Shown here piece by piece: positions 38,087 through 47,254 of a stretch of 64,000 nt of DNA; positions within the stretch are counted from its first letter, which is position 1; each line of letters begins with the position of its first letter. The stretch is from a candidate division TM6 bacterium GW2011_GWE2_36_25. GTDB taxonomy: Bacteria > Babelota > Babeliae > Babelales > UBA12409. A program made the position numbers and the translations under genes. The stretch covers positions 1-64,000 of the forward strand of contig LBRU01000001.1 of NCBI GenBank assembly GCA_000991575.1, in the 5' to 3' direction. Below the pieces are notes generated by a model. The model worked only from the letters and a program-made list of their open reading frames with translations, did not search any database and had not been told where the DNA came from.

Positions 38087-38494
38087 ATGATTGAACAAAC
38101 ACTTGGACTTATTAAACCTGACGCAGTTGCCGCAGGAAAAACTGGTGACATCATTAAGATGATCGAAGAAAATGGATTCATCATCGATCGCCTGGAAAAA
38201 GGAATTCTCAAGAAAGAACATGCTGAAAATTTCTATGAAATACACAAAGAAAAGCCTTTTTTCGGTGAACTCGTTGAATTCATTACGTCAGGGCCATTGA
38301 TTGTTTTAGCTCTTCGCAAAGACAATGCGGTTGAAGAATGGCGCAAACTGATGGGAGCAACTGATCCTCAAAAAGCAGCCGACGGATCAATTCGTAAAAA
38401 ATACGGAACAAATATCGGCAAAAATGCTGTCCATGGATCAGATTCACTTGAGAATGCAAAAAAAGAACTGATGCTTTTCTTCGGTGAGCAATAA
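38087..38494 (+). CDS. ndk: Nucleoside diphosphate kinase
   Basis: 135 residues, normal length. It balances NTP pools by a phospho-histidine mechanism. The opening EQTLGLIKPDAV and the active-site NAVHGSDS, with His near residue 117, are canonical. Lys in IKPD and Arg in GSIRKKYG fit the nucleotide-binding positions. The second gene of the rpsA operon, followed by a terminator. Confidence 0.97.
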   Translation: MIEQTLGLIKPDAVAAGKTGDIIKMIEENGFIIDRLEKGILKKEHAENFYEIHKEKPFFGELVEFITSGPLIVLALRKDNAVEEWRKLMGATDPQKAADGSIRKKYGTNIGKNAVHGSDSLENAKKELMLFFGEQ

Positions 38495-38515
38495 AATATA
38501 ATACAATTATTTTTC

Positions 38516-38543
38516 AGAGGCCTTCGTAATGGAGGCCTCTTTC
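38516..38543 (+). terminator. Intrinsic terminator of rpsA-ndk
   Basis: AGAGGCCT (38516-38523) pairs with AGGCCTCT (38533-38540), 9-base loop, then TTTC. GC-rich stem with a short U tract. Confidence 0.75.
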
Positions 38544-38605
38544 ATTTGCAAGAAAAATAAGAATCATATAATTTTGAAATACAAAAAATGAAAAGGATGG
38601 AACAA

Positions 38606-39565
38606 GTGAAAAAATTAATTTTTAATATATTTTTACTCTTAGCTATCAAAAGTTATTCAAATGAAGCACAAAGACCACTTGCAGCTCCTTTTATTAGCGG
38701 CGATGATTTTCGTTCTTTTTGCAAATTCATGTTCGATGCGCCTAAGCCTGCTATCAACAAATCATTCAACTTTGCCAATGTTATTGCATTCAATCCCGCA
38801 GAAGTCCGAGATGGCGATACCATTTTTGTAAACTTATTTTATCTAGAGCCATTCTTTAAATTTTTTCACCCACGCATAAAATCAAAATACATTCTCATAA
38901 CACATAATGGTGATGATGCAGTTGATGAAAAATTTCTTAAATATTTAGATGATCCACAGCTAGCCTTTTGGTTCACCCAAAACTGTCAAGTCAAACACGA
39001 AAGAGTAATTCAAATCCCTATTGGCCTTTCACTTCGTTGTTTAACGAATAATATACATATTCATGAAAATGTTTTAAAACTTCAGCACTCAATCAAAAAT
39101 ATACATCCCAAAAAAGAACGTCTTCTTTATGCGAACATAAGAACCTACACAAACCCACAAGAACGGGCTCCATTGGAACAACATCTTTCAAAATTAAATT
39201 TTTGTTCAGTTGCAGGCCAAAAAGGCTTTACGGACTACTTGATCGATCTCGCATATTCAAAATTCACCGTTTCTCCGGCTGGAAAGGGGCCTGATTGTCA
39301 TCGCACCTGGGAAGCCATGTATGTCGCTTGCATTCCTATTGTAAAAAAATCAATCATGGACCCACTTTATGAAGATCTGCCAGTACTCATCGTTGATAAA
39401 TGGGAAGATATTACCGAAAAATTTCTTGAAAAAAAATACAAAGAGATGACTAAAAAACAATATAACTTTAACAAATTGTATATCAAATATTGGTTCAATC
39501 TTATTCAAAAATATCAACAAAAAGTTAAAGATGCGGCACTTTTAGAATTTCTCACCTTAGGCTAA
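38606..39565 (+). CDS. Exported exostosin-like glycosyltransferase, copy 1
   Basis: 319 residues from GTG 38606 (AAGGA nine bases upstream). Signal peptide VKKLIFNIFLLLAIKSYS. The core has ITHNGDDAVDEKFL and IPIGLS. The C-terminal FTVSPAGKGPDCHRTWEAMYVACIP block resembles the donor site of exostosin/GT47-type GT-B enzymes. It probably transfers a sugar outside the cytosol. The last about 100 codons are almost identical to the next gene while the N-terminal halves differ, which suggests gene conversion. An ATG at 38588 would add six residues but has no usable ribosome-binding site. First gene of the glycan island. Confidence 0.65.
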   Translation: MKKLIFNIFLLLAIKSYSNEAQRPLAAPFISGDDFRSFCKFMFDAPKPAINKSFNFANVIAFNPAEVRDGDTIFVNLFYLEPFFKFFHPRIKSKYILITHNGDDAVDEKFLKYLDDPQLAFWFTQNCQVKHERVIQIPIGLSLRCLTNNIHIHENVLKLQHSIKNIHPKKERLLYANIRTYTNPQERAPLEQHLSKLNFCSVAGQKGFTDYLIDLAYSKFTVSPAGKGPDCHRTWEAMYVACIPIVKKSIMDPLYEDLPVLIVDKWEDITEKFLEKKYKEMTKKQYNFNKLYIKYWFNLIQKYQQKVKDAALLEFLTLG

Positions 39566-39678
39566 AAAAATCTCTCATCTACGAGTAATTTAGATTCGCA
39601 AACACTTGATCTTTTGCTATGCTCGAGCAAATATAATTATACTTTTTACCTTTTATTTTAAAATTAAGGAATTCTGAA

Positions 39679-40614
39679 ATGAAGTTATTGTTTTTAAGTT
39701 TTTTGTTAGTCCCACTAATTTTTTATCCAATCAATTCACAAAGACCAACTTGCAGCCCTTTTATCAGTGGCGATGATTTCAGATCTTTTTGTACATTTAT
39801 ATTCGATTCACCATATCCTGCAACAAAGGCTTCCTTAAACTTTGACCAAGCGATTGCTTTTAACCCAGCCGATGTTAAAGATGGTGACACTGTTTTTGTT
39901 AACCTTTTTTACATGGAGCCATTTTTTAAATTTTTTCATCCTTACATAAAGTCAAAATACATTCTCGTAACACACAATGGCGACGATGTGGTTGATGAAA
40001 GCTTTCTTAAATATTTAAATGACCCTCAGTTAGCTTTCTGGTTCACTCAAAATTGCCAGGTTAAACATGAAAGAATAATTCCAATGCCTATTGGGCTACC
40101 CATAAAATGTTTGCCGAGTAACATAAATTTAGATATTACACTTCTAAAGATTCAACAAAACATCAAAAAATTAAAAACGCAAAAGAATCGACTTCTTTAC
40201 TTAAACATTGCAACAAACACAAACCCAGCTGAAAGAATCCCCCTCCAAGAGCATCTTTCAAAATTAAATTTCTGTAATATAGGCGAGCGTAAATCTTTTG
40301 CAAACTACATGATCGACCTCGCATATTCAAAATTTACCGTTTCTCCAGAAGGGAAAGGTCCTGATTGCCACCGCACCTGGGAAGCAATGTATGTCGCCTG
40401 CATTCCCATCGTAAAAAAATCGATCATGGACCCACTTTATGAAGATCTACCAGTACTCATCGTTGATAAATGGGAAGATATTACCGAAAAATTTCTTGAA
40501 GAAAAATACAAAGAGATGACCAAAAAACACTATAACTTTAACAAATTGTACATCAAATACTGGTTTGATCTTATTCAAAAATATCAACAAAAAGTTAAAG
40601 ACAACTCTCTTTAG
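39679..40614 (+). CDS. Exported exostosin-like glycosyltransferase, copy 2
   Basis: 311 residues, signal peptide MKLLFLSFLLVPLIFYPINS. It aligns throughout with the gene at 38606: THNGDDVVDESFL, QNCQVKHERIIPMPIG, SPEGKGPDCHRTWEAMYVACIP. From about 40360 to the end the two DNA sequences are nearly identical. A TATAAT at 39635-39640 lies in the 113-base gap before it, so it may have its own promoter. The acceptor is unknown. The hydrolase gene begins 9 bases after the stop. Confidence 0.65.
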   Translation: MKLLFLSFLLVPLIFYPINSQRPTCSPFISGDDFRSFCTFIFDSPYPATKASLNFDQAIAFNPADVKDGDTVFVNLFYMEPFFKFFHPYIKSKYILVTHNGDDVVDESFLKYLNDPQLAFWFTQNCQVKHERIIPMPIGLPIKCLPSNINLDITLLKIQQNIKKLKTQKNRLLYLNIATNTNPAERIPLQEHLSKLNFCNIGERKSFANYMIDLAYSKFTVSPEGKGPDCHRTWEAMYVACIPIVKKSIMDPLYEDLPVLIVDKWEDITEKFLEEKYKEMTKKHYNFNKLYIKYWFDLIQKYQQKVKDNSL

Positions 40615-40623
40615 AATTATCCC

Positions 40624-41391
40624 ATGGAATTGAAAAATTTCTTTGTTATAATTTTAATTTTTCTATTGTTCCCAGCATTACCTAAAAGTGACTCCTATGA
40701 CGTTATCATTATTATTCCGGGAACATGGGCACTTAAAGAAAATTGGTTCTGTATTGGTGGCGATTTTTTCGAAGAACTTAATTCATCAGCAAAAAAGAAA
40801 AATATGAGAGCTACATCATTTCGATGGCTTACCGATAATAATGAGGGAGGCCGAGAAAAAGGAGCTCAAGAACTCTGTAATTTTTTAAGCTGTTTTGAAC
40901 TGAAGACAAATTTACACCTGGTCGCCCACAGCCATGGCACCAATGTAGCAATCAAAGCATGTCAACTACTCGCTCAGCAACAGCCTGAAAGAAAAATTTG
41001 CACGCTTATCGCATTGGGGGCACCAGTTGATGAAGAAACATATAAACCAAATATGACCATTATAAAGAAACTTATAAATTTATATTCATTAAATGATGGC
41101 ATTCAAACTTTTTGGGCATGGAAACGCATCTTTCAACACCAACGAGGAATTCACAATCTACATACCTTTATCAATAACCAAGAACCAACTCATACACAAA
41201 TGCATCACCCTCTCATCGCTCGATGGCTCATTCACATTATGAATAAAAACCTTCCCAATGAAGGAATTCTCCATATCTTTGATAATAAAAATCCTATTGT
41301 TGAAAAAGACTTCAAACAAAAGGAAAAATTAGAAAATGATAAACCGCTCAACCTAAATGCACTTATAGACTGGAGAAAAAATCTTAGTTAA
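40624..41391 (+). CDS. Exported alpha/beta hydrolase (lipase/esterase-like)
   Basis: 255 residues, signal peptide MELKNFFVIILIFLLFPALPKS. IIIIPGTWA corresponds to the oxyanion strand-loop, and LVAHSHGTNVAI is a nucleophile elbow of the GxSxG type with Ala at the first position. A His in the ITHTQMHH region (PTHTQMHHP) could complete the triad. It could hydrolyse lipid, acyl or peptide esters; no family assignment was possible. Probably cotranscribed with the two glycosyltransferases before it. Its stop codon overlaps the convergent nusB stop (41388-41391). Confidence 0.65.
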   Translation: MELKNFFVIILIFLLFPALPKSDSYDVIIIIPGTWALKENWFCIGGDFFEELNSSAKKKNMRATSFRWLTDNNEGGREKGAQELCNFLSCFELKTNLHLVAHSHGTNVAIKACQLLAQQQPERKICTLIALGAPVDEETYKPNMTIIKKLINLYSLNDGIQTFWAWKRIFQHQRGIHNLHTFINNQEPTHTQMHHPLIARWLIHIMNKNLPNEGILHIFDNKNPIVEKDFKQKEKLENDKPLNLNALIDWRKNLS

Positions 41392-41852
41392 AAAGTAGAT
41401 CGTTCCCTTTTTAGATCTTCTCGCTTCTCAGCAACCTGATCTAAAATACCGTTAATGAACTTGTATGCATCTTTTTCAGCAAAATCTTTTGCCAATTCAA
41501 TCGATTCATTAATGATAACACTTGAAGGAGCATCAGTAAAAACAAGCTCCCAAACGCCCATACGCAAAATTAAACGTGTACATAATCCAAGGCGACTCAA
41601 TCGCCAATTTTCAAGAAATTTCTGAATAATTTCATCTAAATAGTCGCGACGCTCTACAATTGATTCAACTGTTTGTGCAATCTCGCCATCCATCGGAATA
41701 TCTTGCTCATATCCTCGATTAATATTGTCAATAACATACGCAACTGAATTTTCATAATTATACGTATCAAGCGCATAAAGCATATGAAAGGTTAAAGACC
41801 TCATTTGCGTACGTGTATAAGGACTCGAATCATCCCGTTCAATCGAACACAT
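41388..41852 (-). CDS. nusB: Transcription antitermination protein NusB
   Basis: 154 residues, all-helical. The C-terminal signature INESIELAKDFAEKDAYKFINGILD is typical, with LRMGVWEL before it. NusB binds boxA RNA with S10 in rRNA antitermination. AGAGG precedes ATG 41852. It follows efp by 9 bases on the same transcript. This housekeeping pair interrupts the glycan island. Confidence 0.93.
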   Translation of the reverse strand: MCSIERDDSSPYTRTQMRSLTFHMLYALDTYNYENSVAYVIDNINRGYEQDIPMDGEIAQTVESIVERRDYLDEIIQKFLENWRLSRLGLCTRLILRMGVWELVFTDAPSSVIINESIELAKDFAEKDAYKFINGILDQVAEKREDLKRERSTF

Positions 41853-41861
41853 AAAACACCT

Positions 41862-42428
41862 CTATTTTTTTACGCGTTCAATATAACTTTTATTTCGGGT
41901 ATCTACCTTGATGCAATCACCTTCTTCAACAAACAATGGCACCTGCACACGCAAACCAGTCTCTAAGATAGCTGACTTATTAGCCGATCCTTGAGCCGTA
42001 TCGCCACGAACACCTGGAGGAGAATCAATTACCTTTAATTCCATAAAGAGCGGTGCTGCCACATCAATCGGTTTATCTTGAAAATACAATATGGAATAAA
42101 TAGTCTCTTCTTTAAGCAGATCTAACACCTCTTCAAGATGACTTTTGTTTAAAACAACTTGATCGTAATCTTCCTGATCCATAAAATGATATTCTTCTCC
42201 ATCTTGATACAAATATTGCATATCACGATATTTAAGATCAGGTACCTCAAACTTTTCTTCAGTTCTAAATGTTTCTTCGTAAATTGAGCCAGTAATCATA
42301 TTGCGCATTTTTGTACGCATAAATGCGCCACCTTTACCTGGCTTTACATGCTGATAGGTTACAACAACATGTGGCTCACCATTATAAAGAAACTTTGTCC
42401 CCTTGCGAAAATCCCCTGCAGTTATCAT
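41862..42428 (-). CDS. efp: Elongation factor P
   Basis: 188 residues from ATG 42428 (GAGG upstream; an extended ORF begins 7 codons earlier without a site). It relieves ribosome stalling at polyproline. HVKPGKGGAF carries the conserved Lys at the domain I tip that is modified in many bacteria. Domain III has VRGDTAQGSANKSAILETG and VPLFVEEGD. A polyproline substrate is present in the window (the protein at 20281, nine consecutive Pro). No modification-enzyme gene is seen here. Confidence 0.95.
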   Translation of the reverse strand: MITAGDFRKGTKFLYNGEPHVVVTYQHVKPGKGGAFMRTKMRNMITGSIYEETFRTEEKFEVPDLKYRDMQYLYQDGEEYHFMDQEDYDQVVLNKSHLEEVLDLLKEETIYSILYFQDKPIDVAAPLFMELKVIDSPPGVRGDTAQGSANKSAILETGLRVQVPLFVEEGDCIKVDTRNKSYIERVKK

Positions 42429-42525
42429 AACTTGCCTCGATTTTAACAATAATCTATACTACATATAGTTTAAAAAAGTGAGAAAAAAAAGCAATATTAA
42501 GCTCTGCGGGGGGCCTTTTTGACAC

Positions 42526-42894
42526 ATGAATAATACAAAAAGCGGTTTATTTATTTCCATTATTCTTTATTTAAACTGTTTGTCGATGGAAACGCATTCT
42601 ACAAAGTCAAAAAAGCCATGCGACTGGGATGTAGAAAACCAACATATTTTATCACCAATAGAAAGAGAAAGGCCCGAGAAAGAGCTTTCTGAAACAAAAT
42701 TTGACTTAAGGGAACATACAATAGATGTTTGCATTGCAATACTTTATGTAACAAGCGGCCTACCATTTCTCTCACAAAAAGCCCAAAATGCAACAGATCT
42801 CACGGCAAGCAGTCTCTGGCTTTTTGATAGCTCCACATTATTATTTTTTACATTACGTAAATTTTTTAAACTGCGTAGACAACAGACCAATTAG
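42526..42894 (+). CDS. Small exported or membrane protein, unknown
   Basis: 122 residues. The N-terminus MNNTKSGLFISIILYLNCLSM looks like a signal peptide or anchor. A charged middle follows, with a second hydrophobic stretch near residues 70-80 and a third near 95-108. It ends KFFKLRRQQTN. No family recognised. The ribosome-binding site is poor (GGGGGG about 11 bases upstream). It lies between divergent efp and glyA and could be spurious. Confidence 0.45.
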   Translation: MNNTKSGLFISIILYLNCLSMETHSTKSKKPCDWDVENQHILSPIERERPEKELSETKFDLREHTIDVCIAILYVTSGLPFLSQKAQNATDLTASSLWLFDSSTLLFFTLRKFFKLRRQQTN

Positions 42895-42978
42895 CAAACT
42901 AAAAAATTCATGCCTATTGCTTCATAAAATGTAATAATCTATGATGGTCTAGAATAATTTAAAAAAATTGGTAATGCT

Positions 42979-44133
42979 ATGTTTCAACCATCTGATAATC
43001 AAATCTGGAATATCATAAAAAAAGAAGAACAACGTCAATCTGATGCCATAAATTTAATCGCCTCGGAAAATATTGCACCACGAGAAATTCGTGAAGCCAT
43101 GGCATCAGTTTTAGCAAATAAATATGCCGAAGGATACCCTGGAAAAAGATATTATTCAGGATGTCAATTTGTCGACGAAATTGAAACAATTGCCATTGAA
43201 CGCGCAAAAAATTTATTTGGCGCAGAACATGCCAATGTACAATCTCATGCGGGCTCTCAGGCCAACATGGCTGTCTATTTTTCAATTTTAAAACCGGGAG
43301 AGACCGTTCTGGGAATGCAATTGTCTTCTGGAGGGCATCTCACGCATGGCCATCCGATTAATTTTTCAGGAATGCTTTACAATTTCGTTTCTTATGGAGT
43401 TAATCAAGAAACAGAAACTATCGATTATGACGAAGTTGAAAAATTAGCGCTTGAACATAAACCAAAACTTATTATCTGCGGCGCATCAGCTTATTCTCGC
43501 ATTATAGATTTTGAACGTTTTTCAAAAATTGCTCAAAAAGTTGGTGCATACCTCATGGCCGATATTGCGCATATTGCAGGATTAATTGCAGCAGGATTAC
43601 ATCCAAGTCCCGTTCCACATGCCGATTTTGTTACAAGCACCACACACAAAACAATGCGCGGACCCCGTGGTGCATTTATTTTATGCAAACAGGAGCATGC
43701 AAAAACAATCGACCGCGCTGTCATGCCAGGAATTCAAGGGGGCCCCTTTATGCATGCCATTGCCGCAAAATCCATCATGTTTCAACTCGCAATGACACCA
43801 GAATTCAAAAAATATCAGCAACAAGTAATTATTAATGCTCAAACAATGGCTGAAGAATTCAAAAAACTCAATTATCGAATCGTTAGCGGCGGCACAGATA
43901 ATCACCTATTCTTGATAGACCTTCGCTCAAAAAATATCACAGGAAAAGATGCAGAAATTGCGCTTGCAAACCAAAGCATATATCTTAACCGCAACACAAT
44001 TCCGTTTGACCCTCAATCGCCTTTTATTACAAGTGGCATCCGCATTGGAACCCCTTTTATTACGTCACAAGGAAAAACTGAAAGTGATGTTATAGGTATC
44101 GTTCATAAAATAAATCAGATCCTTTCCCGTTAA
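42979..44133 (+). CDS. glyA: Serine hydroxymethyltransferase
   Basis: 384 residues, shorter than the usual 410-430 and lacking part of the C-terminal domain extension. It interconverts serine and glycine, loading one-carbon units on tetrahydrofolate. [26 protein letters not shown] and the PLP-lysine motif [10 protein letters not shown] (Lys near 224) are all present. ATG 42979 has only a weak site. It is a housekeeping gene between island sections. Confidence 0.96.
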   Translation: MFQPSDNQIWNIIKKEEQRQSDAINLIASENIAPREIREAMASVLANKYAEGYPGKRYYSGCQFVDEIETIAIERAKNLFGAEHANVQSHAGSQANMAVYFSILKPGETVLGMQLSSGGHLTHGHPINFSGMLYNFVSYGVNQETETIDYDEVEKLALEHKPKLIICGASAYSRIIDFERFSKIAQKVGAYLMADIAHIAGLIAAGLHPSPVPHADFVTSTTHKTMRGPRGAFILCKQEHAKTIDRAVMPGIQGGPFMHAIAAKSIMFQLAMTPEFKKYQQQVIINAQTMAEEFKKLNYRIVSGGTDNHLFLIDLRSKNITGKDAEIALANQSIYLNRNTIPFDPQSPFITSGIRIGTPFITSQGKTESDVIGIVHKINQILSR

Positions 44134-44202
44134 TCAACAAGTATTTACTAAAAAAATTTTTTATATAAGAATGAAATTATACAAAATTGCAAGGAGAAAA
44201 TA

Positions 44203-44391
44203 ATGAGAAAATTTTTACTAATTCTTTTAATAAGTTTTCCACTTTTATCAAAAATGTCACCAGAAGCATTAGAAACAACAACCCTTACTGACGACTGGGA
44301 TGAAGAAACAACAACGCTCACAGACAACCCTAATTATGAAGCAGAGGGTGGTGATTATGGTGAGAATTATCCATGGATTCCACAGGAATAA
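44203..44391 (+). CDS. Small secreted acidic protein with ETTTLTD repeat
   Basis: 62 residues; AAGGAG nine bases before ATG 44203. Signal peptide MRKFLLILLISFPLLS. The mature part of about 45 residues is acidic, with the heptad ETTTLTD twice (about residues 24-30 and 36-42), and ends ENYPWIPQE. Threonine-rich repeats could be sites of O-glycosylation, which would suit the setting, but nothing proves this. No homolog is known to me. Confidence 0.6.
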   Translation: MRKFLLILLISFPLLSKMSPEALETTTLTDDWDEETTTLTDNPNYEAEGGDYGENYPWIPQE

Positions 44392-44396
44392 AAATA

Positions 44397-45854
44397 CTAA
44401 AAAATAGCTTTATTCACATTTTTAAAACATAAACATATCTTATTACAAAGACTATCTTTTAAAAAAATATAAAAATCTCTCCAAGAATAAAGATTAGTGC
44501 ATTGTAATATTTTGAGTATTTTATTTCGCGAATAAATTACATTGTTTAACAAACATTCTTTTCCTAAAATTTGTTCATCAAATGTAAAGACCCTAATGCT
44601 TGGATCAATTTTTTGTAAAACAATATTTTCCTTGCTTTTAAAATCTAAAAAAAATACCGATGCATATGTTTTTTCCAAAGCATAAATACAATATGATAAA
44701 TTTATGTTCTTTAAAAAGGGTTCATCATTTGAAAATAAAACATAATCAGAACCCTTTTCTACTAAAGGTCTGAATAAAGATTTAAATGTTTGTGCCTTAA
44801 AACTTACAAAAAGAACATCTTTAAAATCTCGATTTAAAATATCATATCTCTCTTTTACCACTTCGTTTTCTTCATAAAAAACATGTATATCTTTAAAATT
44901 AATTTTAGATTTTCTTATTAATTCCAAACTTTTTTTAAGTTTAATCGGGTCTTTTGAAACAATTTTCAAATCAATATTTGAAAATTGTTTTTTTGAAATC
45001 CTGTTACTCAAAGGACGATATCGCTTGCATTTGTGCAAGAACTCTGTAACTTCGCACTGCTCTTTTCGATGAACCTTAAAATCATTAATGGGAGACTTAA
45101 CATTTCTTATACACAAAATTTGAGAAATAAACCTAAACCTGCTTCCACACATTTCTAATATTGGAAAAACTAAAGCAACATCCGCAGCAGCAGGAAAAAA
45201 TTTTCCTTTATACTCTTTACTTGGAGATATTAAATGCTTAAGTTTAATTTTTTTAGCTAACCAAGCGCGCCATGTTCTTAAGGCAGCACCACGAAAACCA
45301 TATTTTCTAAAATTATTGGTTTCAGCAACTTTCTGCGGTATAGACATACACCAACCCCTCTTCATTGTTGGCCAATTCATAAATTGCCCATATGTAAACC
45401 ATACATTTTTATCTTGATAAACTTGATTAAGATGCGAAAGAACATTTGCATGAGAAAACCAATCATCCCCATCTAATGTTACAAAAATCTCATCATCATC
45501 GCACATATGAATTGCTCTATAGGTATTATAAAGCGCACCCCTATTATGCTTATTATGCAATAAAGTAACTTTTGACCATAAATTATATTGATCAATATAC
45601 TGCCTTGCTAAATCATATGTCCCATCTGTTGATGCATCATCGGTGTAAATAACACGATAATTTCTATGTTTTTGATTAAAAACAGAATTAAGGTTATAAC
45701 GATACCACGATTTATTATTATAAGAGGGAATAAAGACAACAAATTTATAGTTTTTATAAGTCATCCAGCAAAAAAACTTGTATCCAATCAAACTGATTAT
45801 TGTTAAAATAAAAAAACCGTAAAAAACTATTTTTTTATTTTTATAACTTATCAC
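44397..45854 (-). CDS. Membrane-anchored GT2 glycosyltransferase with extra C-terminal domain
   Basis: 485 residues from GTG 45854 (GAGGAG seven bases before; an ATG at 45860 is too close to the site). One N-terminal membrane helix (IVFYGFFILTIISLIGY) precedes a GT-A domain with VVFIPSYNN, YTDDASTDGT and the metal-binding LDGDDW. After about residue 300 a second region looks like another GT-A half without a clear DxD (VLFSNDEP). The acceptor is unknown. Its start overlaps the divergent flippase start at a shared CATG. Confidence 0.8.
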   Translation of the reverse strand: MISYKNKKIVFYGFFILTIISLIGYKFFCWMTYKNYKFVVFIPSYNNKSWYRYNLNSVFNQKHRNYRVIYTDDASTDGTYDLARQYIDQYNLWSKVTLLHNKHNRGALYNTYRAIHMCDDDEIFVTLDGDDWFSHANVLSHLNQVYQDKNVWFTYGQFMNWPTMKRGWCMSIPQKVAETNNFRKYGFRGAALRTWRAWLAKKIKLKHLISPSKEYKGKFFPAAADVALVFPILEMCGSRFRFISQILCIRNVKSPINDFKVHRKEQCEVTEFLHKCKRYRPLSNRISKKQFSNIDLKIVSKDPIKLKKSLELIRKSKINFKDIHVFYEENEVVKERYDILNRDFKDVLFVSFKAQTFKSLFRPLVEKGSDYVLFSNDEPFLKNINLSYCIYALEKTYASVFFLDFKSKENIVLQKIDPSIRVFTFDEQILGKECLLNNVIYSRNKILKILQCTNLYSWRDFYIFLKDSLCNKICLCFKNVNKAIF

Positions 45855-45858
45855 TAGC

Positions 45859-47145
45859 ATGCTCCTCTTAAGAAACCATTTAAAAGATTATATCGCAACT
45901 TTAAAAAATTTTCTCACCTGCTCCATTGGCAGCATTTTATTGCGAGGAATAACTGCCATTACATCCCTTTTAACTCTTCGCATTTTTACACCAGCAGAGT
46001 TTGGACTTCTTTCCCTTATCAATCAATTCATGTTAATTTTTCCCATTTTTTTAAACTTAGGATTAAGACAGGCGTTTTGGATGGAATATTTTCATATCGA
46101 CTCTCACGAAAGGCGCCGACTTATCAATCGCATCATTATCATTTATCTCAGCATCGCAATTCCCATTGTTTTTATAGCACTTCTTCACACTCAATTGATA
46201 AATAAACTTATATTTTTTGGACAAGCAACCCAATCGATGATTATCATTGCACTTTTTTATAGTTTTACTCAGTTTTTTTCTGAGCTTTATTTACAAGTTT
46301 TACGCAACCAAATGAATGCATTATCACTTACGTTTATTCAAATCAGTGCAGCATTACTCACAATTTTTATTAATATAATTCTCGTCTTTTTCTTGCAGTG
46401 GGGGATTATTGGGGTCATACTCGCTAACACAGCAAGCATTTTATTTATAGCTGTCTTAAGTTTTTATCATTACCTCAAATGCAATTCTCATTGTTACATC
46501 ACAACAAAAAAAATTACTTCTCAAGCAAAATATTTGTTACTTCTCGGTTTTCCGTTTATACCGAACATACTATTCTCATGGATTTTATCTTCAGGTGATC
46601 GGTGGGTTCTCGCTTATTTAACAGACATGAATCAAGTAGGTATTTATGCATTGGCAGATACGGCGGGACAGCTATTTAATATGTGTGTACTTTATCCCAT
46701 GAGTGCTTCGTACATTCCTTATATGCTCAATAAATACAAACGAAACCAAAACGCAATCCCTAAAATAGAAAAACAGAATAGAAAAAACATGTGGTGGTCA
46801 ATGGGCATTATGAGCATTATTATTACTCTAGGAACCGGAATTGCATTCCTTATTGGACCACGAATTCTTCCCCCTAAATACCTTCCATCATTGAATTATA
46901 TCTGGATACTTTTAATGGGGTATGTATTTTTCATGGGCACCTATTTTAGCTCATGCATTCTTGTTTTTAAAAGAAGAACCTGGCAAATTCTCGGCATGAA
47001 CATCATGGCGGCAACAACAAATATCATTCTCAATTTTATTCTTATTCCCAAATTTAATATCTACGGGTGCACAATTGCAACACTAGCTTCTTATGCTATT
47101 TTCTTTTATCTTAATTTAAGGGAAACAAATCGAGTAATACAATGA
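45859..47145 (+). CDS. Polysaccharide flippase (MOP superfamily, Wzx-like)
   Basis: 428 residues with about 12 membrane helices. LRIFTPAEFGLLSLINQF near the N-terminus and the SSGDRWVLAYLTDMNQVGIYALADTAG block (quoted in part: DRWVLAYLTD, GIYALADTAG) are typical of O-antigen/exopolysaccharide flippases. It would move lipid-linked glycans across the inner membrane. It is the only classical glycan-assembly transporter in the island. No ribosome-binding site is seen before ATG 45859; the start may be elsewhere or the mRNA may be leaderless. Confidence 0.8.
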   Translation: MLLLRNHLKDYIATLKNFLTCSIGSILLRGITAITSLLTLRIFTPAEFGLLSLINQFMLIFPIFLNLGLRQAFWMEYFHIDSHERRRLINRIIIIYLSIAIPIVFIALLHTQLINKLIFFGQATQSMIIIALFYSFTQFFSELYLQVLRNQMNALSLTFIQISAALLTIFINIILVFFLQWGIIGVILANTASILFIAVLSFYHYLKCNSHCYITTKKITSQAKYLLLLGFPFIPNILFSWILSSGDRWVLAYLTDMNQVGIYALADTAGQLFNMCVLYPMSASYIPYMLNKYKRNQNAIPKIEKQNRKNMWWSMGIMSIIITLGTGIAFLIGPRILPPKYLPSLNYIWILLMGYVFFMGTYFSSCILVFKRRTWQILGMNIMAATTNIILNFILIPKFNIYGCTIATLASYAIFFYLNLRETNRVIQ

Positions 47146-47254
47146 TCGTCCAATTAAAACTTAATAATGCAAATATTTTAAAATATTTGATAGACAGAAA
47201 ACATAAAAATATTGTAAGTTATCTTCGATCCTTAAACTCTTGCAGAAAGATTAT

